Below the pieces are notes generated by a model. The model made no database searches. It was not told the DNA's origin and saw nothing but the letters and a program-made list of their open reading frames with translations. A stretch of 15,155 nt of DNA, taken from the NCBI GenBank assembly GCA_019428955.1, contig JAHYJF010000058.1, positions 1 through 15,155 on the forward strand, read 5' to 3'. The translations under genes were made by a program, and so were the position numbers. This DNA comes from Burkholderiaceae bacterium. Its GTDB lineage: Bacteria; Pseudomonadota; Gammaproteobacteria; Burkholderiales; Burkholderiaceae_E. Shown here in pieces: positions 7,019 to 14,469 of the stretch (position 1 is its first letter; the number at the start of each line of letters is the position of its first letter).

Positions 7019-7693
7019 ATGACCACCACCACCTATCCGCATTACCGCGACGTGCCCGCGAGCGTCTGGCACTGGCCGAACTTCTCCCCGGCCGAAATCG
7101 CCTGCCGTGGCACTGGCGCGCTGAAGCTCGACACCGAGGCGATGGACAGGCTGCAAGCCCTACGCGACGCACTCGCCAAGCCGATGCTGGTGCTCTCGGG
7201 CTACCGAAGTCCGGCGCACAACAGGGCCGTGGGCGGCGCGCCTGCCTCGAAGCACATGGACGGCACCGCGTTCGACATCGTGATGGCGAACCATGACCCC
7301 CTGGCTTTCGAGGCGGCAGCACGCAAGGCGGGCTTCCTCGGTTTCGGCTTCTATCCGCGCTCGGGCTTCATGCACATCGACCTCGGTCCCGCCCGCGAAT
7401 GGGGCGAGCGGTTTCCGCCCCGCGCCACGGCATTTGCACCGGAAGTGCCCCCCGCCCGCGAGGTGCTGGCCGAAAGCCGCACCCTCAAGGGCAGTGGCGC
7501 GGCGGGCGTCGCGACCGTTGGCGCCGCAGGTGTGGAACTGGCGCGCGAGGTTCTGGGCGAGACCCAATCGGCGATCCTGCCGCTGGTACCCTACCTCGAC
7601 ACCCTGCGCTGGCTCTTCATCGCCGTCGCGCTGGCTGGCATCGCCGTGGCGATTCACGCCCGGATCGATGACTGGAAACGGGGGCGGCGCTGA
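7019..7693 (+). CDS. Phage endolysin, M15-family D-Ala-D-Ala peptidase with C-terminal membrane anchor
   Basis: This 224-residue protein is a zinc peptidase of the M15 (VanY/Peptidase_M15_3) type. The signature is SGYRSPAHNRAVGG (60-73), SKHMDGTAFDI (77-87, zinc ligands His79 and Asp86) and GFMHIDLG (116-123, His119). It should cut peptide cross-links in peptidoglycan during lysis. After an Ala-rich linker (140-185) a hydrophobic stretch WLFIAVALAGIAVAIHA (198-214) predicts a C-terminal transmembrane anchor with a basic tail (KRGRR), unusual for a free endolysin. I chose ATG at 7019 because GGAGAG lies just upstream; an ATG at 7007 would put that site inside the gene. Its stop overlaps the next start (TGATG), so it is coupled to the following lysis gene. 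Confidence 0.9.
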   Translation: MTTTTYPHYRDVPASVWHWPNFSPAEIACRGTGALKLDTEAMDRLQALRDALAKPMLVLSGYRSPAHNRAVGGAPASKHMDGTAFDIVMANHDPLAFEAAARKAGFLGFGFYPRSGFMHIDLGPAREWGERFPPRATAFAPEVPPAREVLAESRTLKGSGAAGVATVGAAGVELAREVLGETQSAILPLVPYLDTLRWLFIAVALAGIAVAIHARIDDWKRGRR

Positions 7694-7863
7694 TGCGCTG
7701 GCTAACCGCCCTCCTCGCCAGCGGCCCGGCGCGCAAGGCGCTGGGCGTGGCGCTCGCCGCCCTCACGCTCACCCTGTTCCTCATCAACCTCCGCCGCGCC
7801 GGGGAAAGCGCCGGCCGCCTCGCCGAGCGGATCGACACCATGGAGAAGGTCAATGAAGCCTAA
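7693..7863 (+). CDS. Small single-span membrane protein, holin or i-spanin-like
   Basis: This 56-residue protein has one transmembrane helix (about residues 16-32, ALGVALAALTLTLFLIN) followed by RR and a polar helix (GESAGRLAERIDTMEKV). The start ATG overlaps the endolysin stop (TGATG), and the last 11 nt overlap the lipoprotein gene that follows in another frame. An overlapping membrane protein/lipoprotein pair right after an endolysin is the hallmark of Rz/Rz1-type spanins, though the periplasmic helix is very short for an i-spanin, so a holin-like role is equally possible. Confidence 0.75.
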   Translation: MRWLTALLASGPARKALGVALAALTLTLFLINLRRAGESAGRLAERIDTMEKVNEA

Positions 7864-8104
7864 CGCCGGATGCTGGACGCCGCGGCACGCCGCCCCGCTG
7901 ATCGCGATGCTGTGGTTAAGCGCTTGCGCGATGGGCGGTTCTGAGGGGGTTGGATCGGGCGCGTGCCCGCCGGTGGTGGACTACAGCCGGGCCGAGCAGG
8001 TGCAGGCGGCGGCCGAAGTTGAGGCTTTGCCTGAGGGGACGGTGTTGGTCGGGATGCTCGCGGATTACGCAGTACTGCGCGACCAAGCGCGGGCGTGTCG
8101 GTAA
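7853..8104 (+). CDS. Phage outer-membrane lipoprotein, o-spanin (Rz1)-like
   Basis: This 83-residue protein has a lipoprotein signal: a hydrophobic helix (14-24) ending in a lipobox LSAC with Cys25 as the predicted lipidation site. The mature part is short (about 59 residues), with two further Cys (Cys38, Cys82), and is predicted to be mostly helical. It starts inside the preceding small membrane-protein gene (11-nt overlap). Position, size and lipobox fit an o-spanin that disrupts the outer membrane at the end of lysis. It is the last phage gene on this side. Confidence 0.75.
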   Translation: MKPNAGCWTPRHAAPLIAMLWLSACAMGGSEGVGSGACPPVVDYSRAEQVQAAAEVEALPEGTVLVGMLADYAVLRDQARACR

Positions 8105-8120
8105 GGGCGGTGAGCCGCCC
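8105..8120 (+). terminator. GC hairpin directly after the lysis genes
   Basis: GGGCGG-TGAG-CCGCCC forms a 6-bp stem starting one base after the lipoprotein stop. No T-run follows, so it may only weakly terminate or may stabilise the mRNA end. Confidence 0.35.
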
Positions 8121-8265
8121 GACGGCAGTGCGGCATTGCATTCGCAGCATCGTGAAGCTGCCGGTTGTTCACCGCAAATGCACGTGTTGCGCTGTAGTAG
8201 TGACAGTTCTGAAAGGGCAACGACGCTGCAATTGTAGAAAGCCTGCAACCCGGATATCGGGGTGA

Positions 8266-8281
8266 CAAACATTTTAGTTTG
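8266..8281. promoter_or_regulatory. Small palindrome upstream of the HTH-peptidase gene
   Basis: CAAAC-ATTTTA-GTTTG is a perfect 5-bp inverted repeat with an AT spacer, 54 nt before the chosen start of the ImmA/IrrE-like gene. It could be an operator for autoregulation by the HTH protein, as is common in toxin-antitoxin operons; this is inference from position. Confidence 0.3.
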
Positions 8282-8335
8282 CACGCAACCGGCGCCGCAT
8301 GCAGACTGACTCAGGGAAGAAGAGGGCGAACACTT

Positions 8336-9499
8336 ATGGCACAGGTCGAAATCTCGCCTGATGTGCTAGAATGGGCGCGCGAGCGCGCGGGGATACCATT
8401 TGACACCCTCGTCAAACGCTTCAAGAATTACTCTGCATGGCTGGACGGCAAGGGTGGTCCGACCTTTAATCAGCTCGAAACCCTTTCCAGCGTCTTACAC
8501 CTACCGCTCGGAATGTTCTTCCTGCCAGAGCCGCCAGAAGAGGAACTGCCCCTGCCCGACTTCAGACGAATGGCGGGCACTGAATATGCGCGGCCCAGCG
8601 TGGAGCTGATCGACACGATCCACACTTGCCAGAGGCGCCAACGTTGGTATCGAGAACACCTTGCAGGGTCCGGAGCCGAAATCCTTGAATTTGTCGGCTC
8701 GGCAAGCGCTGGAGATCCCCCCACCTTCGTCGCAGGAAGCATCCGCACTGCCCTCAAACTGGAGGTCGGCAGCCGCGCCGAAACGTCGAGCTGGGAAGAA
8801 TTCTTGCGCCGCTTCATAGGCCTTGCTCGCGAAGCGGGCATTCTTGTAATGATCAATGGCGTGGTCGGGAATAATACACACCGGGCGCTCAATCCGCGCG
8901 AGTTCCGTGGCTTCGCAATCTCTGACCCGTTTGCACCGCTGGTGTTCGTGAACGGCGCTGATACGAAGGCCGGGCAGATCTTCACTCTCGCGCACGAGCT
9001 AGCCCATATTTGGATCGGCAAGGGAGGCGTCAGCAACAGCGCTGCTGACGACTTGCCCGAGGACATTGCACCGGACCGCGAAGTGGAGCGCTTTTGCAAT
9101 GCAGTTGCAGCCGAGATCCTAGTGCCTGTAGCTCAGCTTCGCAACATGGACCTGCCCGAAGACATTGAAACGGCAAAGGCGCAAATCGCCCGCATGTTCC
9201 GCGTTAGCACGCTTGTCGCCCTGCGCCGCCTGAAGGACCTCGGGCTACTGTCCTATGATGACTTCCAAGCCGCTTACGACGAAGAGCTGACGTTCCTACA
9301 AGATAAGGCCGACAGCAGTCCGGGCGGAGGAAACTTCTATGCCACCATGGGTGCCCGTGTGGACCCGCATTTCGCATCGGCGGTCATCTCGACGGCGCTC
9401 GAAGGTCAGACGCTGATGGGCGAGGCCTTCGACCTGCTGAGTCTCAAAAACTCGAAGACCTTCCGCGAGGAAGCCAGACGGCTTGGAGTAACCAGTTGA
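8336..9499 (+). CDS. ImmA/IrrE-type metallopeptidase with N-terminal HTH
   Basis: This 387-residue protein has an XRE-like helix-turn-helix region at about 1-62 (ending LGMFFLPEPP). A linker with PLPDFRRM (72-79) follows, then a DUF955 peptidase domain with zinc motif HELAH (220-224) and a probable third ligand in FCNAVAAEIL (Glu260). In ImmA/IrrE relatives the HTH binds DNA and the peptidase cleaves a repressor. Here the gene overlaps a PIN-like toxin gene by 4 nt (TTGA), which matches the known HTH-ImmA plus DUF4411 pairs predicted to be toxin-antitoxin systems; this protein would be the antitoxin/regulator. The frame is open 19 codons upstream to a TTG at 8279, but ATG at 8336 has AGAAGAGGG upstream and matches the usual family N-terminus. 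Confidence 0.9.
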   Translation: MAQVEISPDVLEWARERAGIPFDTLVKRFKNYSAWLDGKGGPTFNQLETLSSVLHLPLGMFFLPEPPEEELPLPDFRRMAGTEYARPSVELIDTIHTCQRRQRWYREHLAGSGAEILEFVGSASAGDPPTFVAGSIRTALKLEVGSRAETSSWEEFLRRFIGLAREAGILVMINGVVGNNTHRALNPREFRGFAISDPFAPLVFVNGADTKAGQIFTLAHELAHIWIGKGGVSNSAADDLPEDIAPDREVERFCNAVAAEILVPVAQLRNMDLPEDIETAKAQIARMFRVSTLVALRRLKDLGLLSYDDFQAAYDEELTFLQDKADSSPGGGNFYATMGARVDPHFASAVISTALEGQTLMGEAFDLLSLKNSKTFREEARRLGVTS

Positions 9500-9975
9500 A
9501 GCTATTGCTGGACGCGAATGCGTTCCTAACCCCCGCACTGACCTACTATGCCTTCGACATCTGCGGAGGCTACTGGAACTGGCTCGCTCAGGCTGCAGCA
9601 GAAGGTAAGGTTGCGAGCATCGCACCGGTGAAGCGAGAGCTACAGCAAAAGGACGATCAGGTAAAAAATTGGATCGAGATGCATGGTTCGAGCATTTTCA
9701 TGCCCGACGATGCCTCAATTCGAAACAGCATGGGACAGGTGGCAAGCTGGGCCAGTTCAAACGGGTATACCTCGGCGGCGGTAAGCGACTTCCTGAGCAA
9801 GGCAGACTCTTATCTCATCGCCTACGCACTCCATGGCAATCACCAGATCGTCACACTCGAAACCCGCGCTCCAGGGTCGAGGAGCAAGATCAAGATTCCT
9901 GACGCTGGCGACGCCCACGGCATCAGCTCGATCTCGCCTTTTGAGATGTTACGCCGAAATGGCGTCCGCCTTTGA
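9496..9975 (+). CDS. DUF4411 (PIN-like) toxin
   Basis: This 159-residue protein begins LLLDANAFL (Asp6), carries PVKREL (Glu48) and KADSYLIAYAL (Asp104), and then VTLET (119-123). These are the spaced acidic residues of a PIN-fold, metal-dependent RNase. DUF4411 is the family usually paired with HTH-ImmA proteins, and the predicted action is cleavage of cellular RNA when not restrained. It starts with TTG overlapping the upstream stop, so its translation should depend on the upstream gene, a usual way to keep a toxin below its antitoxin. All core acidic residues look intact. The alternative of a VapC-type toxin is less likely because of the partner. Confidence 0.85.
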   Translation: MKLLLDANAFLTPALTYYAFDICGGYWNWLAQAAAEGKVASIAPVKRELQQKDDQVKNWIEMHGSSIFMPDDASIRNSMGQVASWASSNGYTSAAVSDFLSKADSYLIAYALHGNHQIVTLETRAPGSRSKIKIPDAGDAHGISSISPFEMLRRNGVRL

Positions 9976-10110
9976 GGATTAGGCAAGCATTGCGACGACC
10001 GGCGAGAATTGGCAGGCTACGCTCTTACGCTGCACCGAGCTTGAGTGGCCGCTTCGAAGCCTGCCGCGCGACCGCCAGACCGACCGCTTAGGGCCGAAAG
10101 CTTCCGCGGT

Positions 10111-10833
10111 CTACTGAACCGAGATCGGCTTGAGAATTTCATCAGTGTCCAGCTTCATTGCGCGTCGCCAGAGCGGGGTCTTGAAGACGTGGTGGATGTG
10201 CTTGCCCTCGCGCTCTTCTCGGGTCTGAACCAGAAACCCGGCCCATTCCAGTGGACGCAGGACGCAAGAGGAGAACGTGGCCATTTCGCGCCACCCGGCG
10301 TTGTCCCAATCATGGTCCTCACCGTAGAACGCCGCGAACAACGCCCGCTCGGTGGTGCCATGGTCGGCCTCGACGTTGATCACGTTCATCCAAACGTCCC
10401 ACTTGCCGAAAGGCCGTTCTTCGAACCGAGCATAAGACGCGTGGTCGATCCTGAGAACGAAGAAGGGGATAAGTTCTGCAAACAGACGCGCCGGTGCCTG
10501 CGCCAGTTCGGCGCCACGTCTGGTCAACCTGAACTCGCCCTTGAAGTGCCGCCCCAGACGCAGTGTGATCAGAAGTTGGTGCAGCACCTCGAGTGGCGGG
10601 AATTCGTATTCATTGATGACCTTGTTGTAGCGGAACATTTCTTCCGCGCTTCTGCCAGGCCAATCAAAATGCTCGACTGCCCAATGCACAAAGACGCGCT
10701 TGAACGCTTTCGTCGCGGTCAAACCGATGGCCCCGTGCTCCTGCGCATACTGGAGCGTCAGCAGCGCCGCGCGCAACAACGGCGAGCGCGCCAGGTCGGG
10801 ATGGTCATCGGGAAGGGTGCGGAATTCGATCAT
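10111..10833 (-). CDS. Conserved protein of unknown function
   Basis: From ATG at 10833 this encodes 240 residues. The protein is rich in aromatic residues and helices (AFKRVFVHWAVEHFDW, FNYSAWLD is not present here; RYNKVINEYEFPPLEVL and RLTRRGAELA are). I recall similar proteins in proteobacterial genomes without a known role, but cannot name a family. The RLTRRGAEL segment followed by a helical region resembles winged-helix wings, which is only suggestive. There is no signal peptide or membrane segment. The frame is open to a TTG at 10971, but that extension runs through the hairpin at 10875-10904 and into the terminator next to the tRNA fragment, so I reject it. The ribosome binding site before 10833 is weak. 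It converges with the toxin gene across a 135-nt gap. Whether it belongs to the prophage side or the chromosome flank is open. Confidence 0.75.
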   Translation of the reverse strand: MIEFRTLPDDHPDLARSPLLRAALLTLQYAQEHGAIGLTATKAFKRVFVHWAVEHFDWPGRSAEEMFRYNKVINEYEFPPLEVLHQLLITLRLGRHFKGEFRLTRRGAELAQAPARLFAELIPFFVLRIDHASYARFEERPFGKWDVWMNVINVEADHGTTERALFAAFYGEDHDWDNAGWREMATFSSCVLRPLEWAGFLVQTREEREGKHIHHVFKTPLWRRAMKLDTDEILKPISVQ

Positions 10834-10874
10834 GGCGCAATGCTGCCACACGGCATTCCGCGAGGCCAGAATGA

Positions 10875-10904
10875 AAGAGTCTCCGCTTTTCAGGGGGGAC
10901 TCTT
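10875..10904. promoter_or_regulatory. Inverted repeat upstream of the unknown gene
   Basis: AAGAGTCTCC and GGGGACTCTT pair over 10 bp (one G-T) around a 10-nt loop, 41 nt upstream of the gene starting at 10833. No T-run follows in either direction, so an operator or 5'-leader structure is likelier than a terminator. Confidence 0.4.
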
Positions 10905-10942
10905 CAAACGTTGACCAGGTGTTGACAAGAATTGCACAAGCC

Positions 10943-10964
10943 AAAACCCGACGGTTTTTGTCGG
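10943..10964 (-). terminator. Intrinsic terminator downstream of the tRNA-fMet fragment
   Basis: Read on the minus strand: CCGAC-AAAAACC-GTCGG followed by GTTTT. It sits 30 nt beyond the CCA end of the tRNA fragment in tRNA orientation, where a tRNA gene's own terminator would be. This suggests the left flank is the native downstream side of a tRNA-fMet gene. Confidence 0.55.
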
Positions 10965-10994
10965 ATTCCAAGTCTTTGGAAAGGTTAGATATTT

Positions 10995-11042
10995 TGGTTG
11001 CGGGGACAGGATTTGAACCTGTGACCTTCAGGTTATGAGCCT
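10995..11042 (-). other. Attachment site: 3' fragment of tRNA-fMet (CAT anticodon)
   Basis: On the minus strand 48 nt match the 3' part of the initiator tRNA: anticodon loop CTCATAA, the stem CCTG, variable region, T-arm GGTTCAAATCC with its CAGG/CCTG stem, acceptor strand CCCCGC, and encoded AACCA end. Upstream of AGG of the anticodon stem the sequence does not match a tRNA: no D-arm and no 5' acceptor strand. A perfect 3' tRNA end without its 5' half is the usual mark of an integrated element (the duplicated att core). By orientation, the element should extend to the right with the intact tRNA beyond this window. Confidence 0.8.
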
Positions 11043-11413
11043 ACCCCGCCACTTCCACCCAAACACAACAAAATCAGACGGTTATGGCGCAAGCCTTTGA
11101 AATCATGTCACTTCGCTCCCGACACCAAGCGACCTTCACCGCGCTTCGACAGCACCGAACGTACGGAAACGCCGCATAAGGGTTGAGGTGGCGTTGAGGT
11201 GAATCCATGCGCTTTCCTCGTACTAAATCATCGACCTCAATTTGCCATAGTCGACAATCGCTGGATGCAGGCTATAGACGGACAACCAAGAACCGGCGAG
11301 GTGCACCCGCCCAAAGTTCGCAGATAGCTTTTGTTCATGGGGCGATAGTTTTCAAACTTTCGGCCAAGTTGCAAAGGACAATCAGGCAAGCCTCCCACAT
11401 ACTCTTACCATCA
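11043..11413. other. Intergenic region between att site and helicase operon
   Basis: These 371 bases hold no gene I can support. They contain the GTTGAGGTG repeats (11182-11241). I see no obvious intrinsic terminator for the helicase operon, which ends at 11414. Confidence 0.5.
11182..11241. repeat. GTTGAGGTG repeats, possible integrase arm sites
   Basis: GTTGAGGTG occurs twice in tandem (11182-11190 and 11193-11201), and a related inverted copy CGACCTCAAT lies at 11232-11241. They lie 140-200 nt from the tRNA-derived att core, on the element side. Tyrosine integrases with a DUF4102 arm-binding domain bind short direct repeats at such distances, so these may be arm-type sites. No direct evidence. 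Confidence 0.4.
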
Positions 11414-13630
11414 TCACCCCCTCTTCAGCGATCCATTGTGAAGTGTTGCATTCAGAATTTCACTTGGCCCTCCGCGTTCGTTTGAGCAAGCCAGAACTAG
11501 ACTCTTGCAGGCTCGGCTTGCCCCGAGATATGCTCGTGAAATGTACCTTCGGCGTGCGCCCTGGCTAACAAAGTCATCCGACAAATCAACTCGATCAAAG
11601 TTAATTAGATAGACCGCGTCAAACTGCAGCCCGGCGACATAGTCAGGCATACTGAGAATGCATCGAGACTTAGCGTAGCGAAGTTCCCGCATGTCGTCAC
11701 GCGAAACGACTGTAACGACTTTGTCGCGGATCCTGCCGGCTTTGCGATACTGATCGAAAAGCGCTTCGTTCGAGCACAGAATGGCAACCTGACGTCCACC
11801 ACCCGCCAATTTTCTGGCAGAGATCAAAGCAAGCTCTACGACGTTGTCGATGAGTTTAATGTTTGTCTCAAATTCAAGCAAAAGCGGCACATCGCCAGAC
11901 TCTTGCTCAGATTTTCCAGTGTAATTTGTATACTCTCCTTCAAGGTCAATCGCAGGGAAGGCTGCATCAAGATCAGCAAGAAATGATGTGATTTCCGGAG
12001 TAGAGCGGTAGACCCTATCAAGATCGACTTGCAATGACTTGCCGACCCCCGGATTCCTAAACCGTTCAATGCCGCCACCCAGACCAGCATCCGAGGTACT
12101 TTGTTTCAGATCATATGCCATAAAGAGTGGCCAGCGCCCGTCGTTCGAAGCTCTCGGGGTGAAAAGGTTCTGCAAAGTCATGGCTTCAAGGCGGTTGAAG
12201 TAATGATATTCATCTACGAACAGAAGGTCAAAGCCATCTCGCTCGCGAAGCTGATCCCACTCGTGCGTCGTAAGATAGCGACCGAAATCAGCTATCATCT
12301 GATCCATGCTAAGAAATTGCTCACGGCGAAGCGCTTCACGGTACTCATGATGAAGCTCGAGCATGAGCCGCCTGTCTTCTGGTTTCGGCAAGCTCATCTG
12401 CCAAGCTTCCCTTTTACCACCTACATATCTTTCTGCAGCATCGGTTCCTTTGCGGATGTTCTCCGCATCAAGAACACAAGCAAACTCGTTCAAGATGTCT
12501 TCGACCTGCGGCTCAGAAATAGCCCCCTTCGTGAAGAAATGCGCCAGATTTGGGCACTCCTTAACTAGGCCGAGTGCGGTACGCGGATTCTCCCGAATGG
12601 TACTAATTGCGTCGACGATCAGCATTTTTTGGAGTTCGCGTCCATCCAGGCCGTCAATCGATAGCGGCCTCAGTCCCTTTTTCTCATATCCAAGTTTGTC
12701 TTGTGCAAGCTCATAGAGCGTACCGATCCAAAGCTTTGGACGCCCAGAAGGGGTCTTCAATTGAGCCCATCTTTCTGAGGCATCTAGCGCATGCAGAAGG
12801 CGCCGCAGCACATCATGCGCCAGCGCGGAGCTGTGGGTAATGAATGCAAAGGTCTTATTACCTCCGGCATCGTGGTCCTTATAAAGATCATGAAGGCATT
12901 TCACGACCATTGCCTGAGTTTTGCCAGTTCCCGCTGCACCGCGCAACCGAATGGGGGCGTCATGCGACTTGTCGACGAAGCTACGTTGCTCTGGATTAAG
13001 TTTGAACTCATACCACTCGGCCAACGTACCGACTGCTGCAAAATCAATCTCGGTCGGCAGACTTAGAAGAATTCCATAGTTTCCAACTGCGGCTTCCTGC
13101 AAAGTCTCCTTTAGAAGAGCATCCACGAGGGTCTCCATCGCTGCACGATATGCGATGGCATCCTCTCTGACTTCGCCAAAAGGTTGTGTCGTGGAAGTGA
13201 TGGCATAGGCATATATATTGCTGCTTTCGTCCGGTGCTTGATTGAAATGCAGACGAGGACCGCCAGGTTTCCGCATCGGATATGCATAGATCGAGAGTAG
13301 TGAACCTTCATGAAACGGCTGCCATGGCACAGGCAAAGATATATTGCGATCAAACTGACGTAGCCCTACTCGAATAATCCGAGCAAAAAGTGCGACCCGA
13401 TCAGTGGAATTCTCGAAGACAGCGGTGTTCACCACCAAATAGTTTGAGTCCGTGTCTGCCTTCGCAGAAAAAATGTATACATGATCCGAAATCATTACAC
13501 GTCTCAGGGCAGTGGAGCCGTTAGGGACGGAGAATTCAGAAAACCATGCATCCTCAATCATCGCGCCGTCGAGAATTGCAAGTGCAGCCTCATCAATGAT
13601 TAGCATCTTGGGTGTCATTGGCTTTATCAC
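11414..13630 (-). CDS. SF1 (UvrD-like) DNA/RNA helicase, cargo of integrated element
   Basis: This is a 738-residue protein. Residues 1-205 form an N-terminal region with no motif I know. Then come a Q-motif-like LNPEQRSFVD (211-220), Walker A GAAGTGKT (231-238), Walker B LLFVDEYHYF (469-478, Asp473-Glu474), a motif III-like MAYDLKQ (504-510), motif IV-like RVYRSTPEI (539-547), motif V-like DYVAGLQFDAVYLINFD (663-679) and motif VI-like RAYLGASRACKSLVL (699-713). All ATPase elements look intact. The 230-residue gap between Walker A and B holds an all-helical insertion. It starts with GTG inside the stop of the upstream gene (GTGA, 4-nt overlap), so the two are translationally coupled. Base composition is lower in GC than the flanks, suggesting transfer. 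It could be a Gabija-GajB-like defence helicase, but no GajA-type OLD nuclease is present. Confidence 0.85.
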   Translation of the reverse strand: MIKPMTPKMLIIDEAALAILDGAMIEDAWFSEFSVPNGSTALRRVMISDHVYIFSAKADTDSNYLVVNTAVFENSTDRVALFARIIRVGLRQFDRNISLPVPWQPFHEGSLLSIYAYPMRKPGGPRLHFNQAPDESSNIYAYAITSTTQPFGEVREDAIAYRAAMETLVDALLKETLQEAAVGNYGILLSLPTEIDFAAVGTLAEWYEFKLNPEQRSFVDKSHDAPIRLRGAAGTGKTQAMVVKCLHDLYKDHDAGGNKTFAFITHSSALAHDVLRRLLHALDASERWAQLKTPSGRPKLWIGTLYELAQDKLGYEKKGLRPLSIDGLDGRELQKMLIVDAISTIRENPRTALGLVKECPNLAHFFTKGAISEPQVEDILNEFACVLDAENIRKGTDAAERYVGGKREAWQMSLPKPEDRRLMLELHHEYREALRREQFLSMDQMIADFGRYLTTHEWDQLRERDGFDLLFVDEYHYFNRLEAMTLQNLFTPRASNDGRWPLFMAYDLKQSTSDAGLGGGIERFRNPGVGKSLQVDLDRVYRSTPEITSFLADLDAAFPAIDLEGEYTNYTGKSEQESGDVPLLLEFETNIKLIDNVVELALISARKLAGGGRQVAILCSNEALFDQYRKAGRIRDKVVTVVSRDDMRELRYAKSRCILSMPDYVAGLQFDAVYLINFDRVDLSDDFVSQGARRRYISRAYLGASRACKSLVLACSNERGGPSEILNATLHNGSLKRG

Positions 13631-14469
13631 TCTTTGTTAATCTGATCTTCGATCAGAAGCTCAGTTGCGATGTCGCAAGCATCTTCGAATTCACGTGGCG
13701 ATCCGATCCGAGAAAATAGGAAGGCCAATTTCTGGACAATCTGGAATCGCAATCCATCGTCGAACCGGCCAATCCTATGAAACGCCTCAGGGCGATTGTC
13801 CACCCGAGCTGCCACTTCAGACCGATAAATGTCGGCTTCGGTGGTCCCCGAAATCTGGCGCAGAAGTACCACAAACCCACACGACATGTCCCCGGGAATT
13901 CCAGGAACGAGAATGAAATCTGCGAATCCACCCCCATTCTTGAAGAAGCTTTTTATATCCGCACTAAGTTTCTCCTTCTTTGCGCCATTGATCGCAGAGC
14001 ATTTTTTGAACGCATGTAGGTTCCCGTCAGCGACTTCAATCCTTAATGCAAGCCTGAGAGCGAGCAACCGGTCGCATAGTTGTGGATTCTGAACGCCAAT
14101 TTTCTGCAGAATCTTTTGAGGCTCGTCCTCAGAAAGCCAACGGCAGAGCTGATCAGCGTCCAATATTCGCAGTTCTGGATTGTTCTTTCGAAGCGCGGCA
14201 TTAAGCTGATCGCAGATCGGTGAAATCTGCTTTTCAAGAAACTTCTTTAGCTGGTCGACCGCCCAGTATTCCTCAAGAAATCTGTCAGCTGAAATGATTT
14301 CAAGCCATGTTATCTGGTTCGAATTCTTGCGCTGCTCAATGTCGCAGTCTGCGTTCAAAATCATGCCCCACTGCTTTTCAACCCTCCCCTCCAACCGGAT
14401 ATAGCGTTTGATAATGTCCCCTTGTCGGAAGTTCTCGTCATCAAGTGCATCCACCAAGTGTCTTGCCAC
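13627..14469 (-). CDS. Unrecognised 280-residue partner of the helicase
   Basis: It starts at GTG 14469, with AGAAGGA at good spacing and an in-frame TAG 24 nt before the start, so the start is well fixed. I do not recognise the family. Residues 14-60 carry FRQGDIIKRY, then WGMILNADCDIEQRKNSNQI and TWLEIIS: a small beta-rich unit with an Asp-Cys-Asp motif (41-43). Residues 61-175 are mostly charged helices, and 180-210 form a beta segment (FADFILVPGIPGDMSCGFVVLL). The C-terminal 30 residues are acidic and helical. There is no Walker motif, HEXXH, DDE or membrane segment. By position it is the first gene of the operon and probably acts with the helicase, as sensor, nuclease or adaptor; that is inference. 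Composition is AT-rich like the helicase gene. Confidence 0.8.
   Translation of the reverse strand: MARHLVDALDDENFRQGDIIKRYIRLEGRVEKQWGMILNADCDIEQRKNSNQITWLEIISADRFLEEYWAVDQLKKFLEKQISPICDQLNAALRKNNPELRILDADQLCRWLSEDEPQKILQKIGVQNPQLCDRLLALRLALRIEVADGNLHAFKKCSAINGAKKEKLSADIKSFFKNGGGFADFILVPGIPGDMSCGFVVLLRQISGTTEADIYRSEVAARVDNRPEAFHRIGRFDDGLRFQIVQKLAFLFSRIGSPREFEDACDIATELLIEDQINKE

Noticed and set aside
10045..10914. 289-codon plus-strand frame
   Set aside because: Opposite the conserved minus-strand protein at 10111-10833, whose residue pattern is more protein-like; the plus frame also runs over the hairpin at 10875-10904.
10995..11050. A complete tRNA-Met gene
   Set aside because: Only the part from the anticodon stem to CCA matches; there is no D-arm or 5' acceptor strand, so it cannot fold as a tRNA.
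11414..14469. Gabija or Hachiman defence system
   Set aside because: The partner protein lacks the ATP-binding and TOPRIM motifs of GajA, and the helicase is SF1 (DEYHYF, UvrD-like) rather than the SF2 type of Hachiman; still to be confirmed by profile search.
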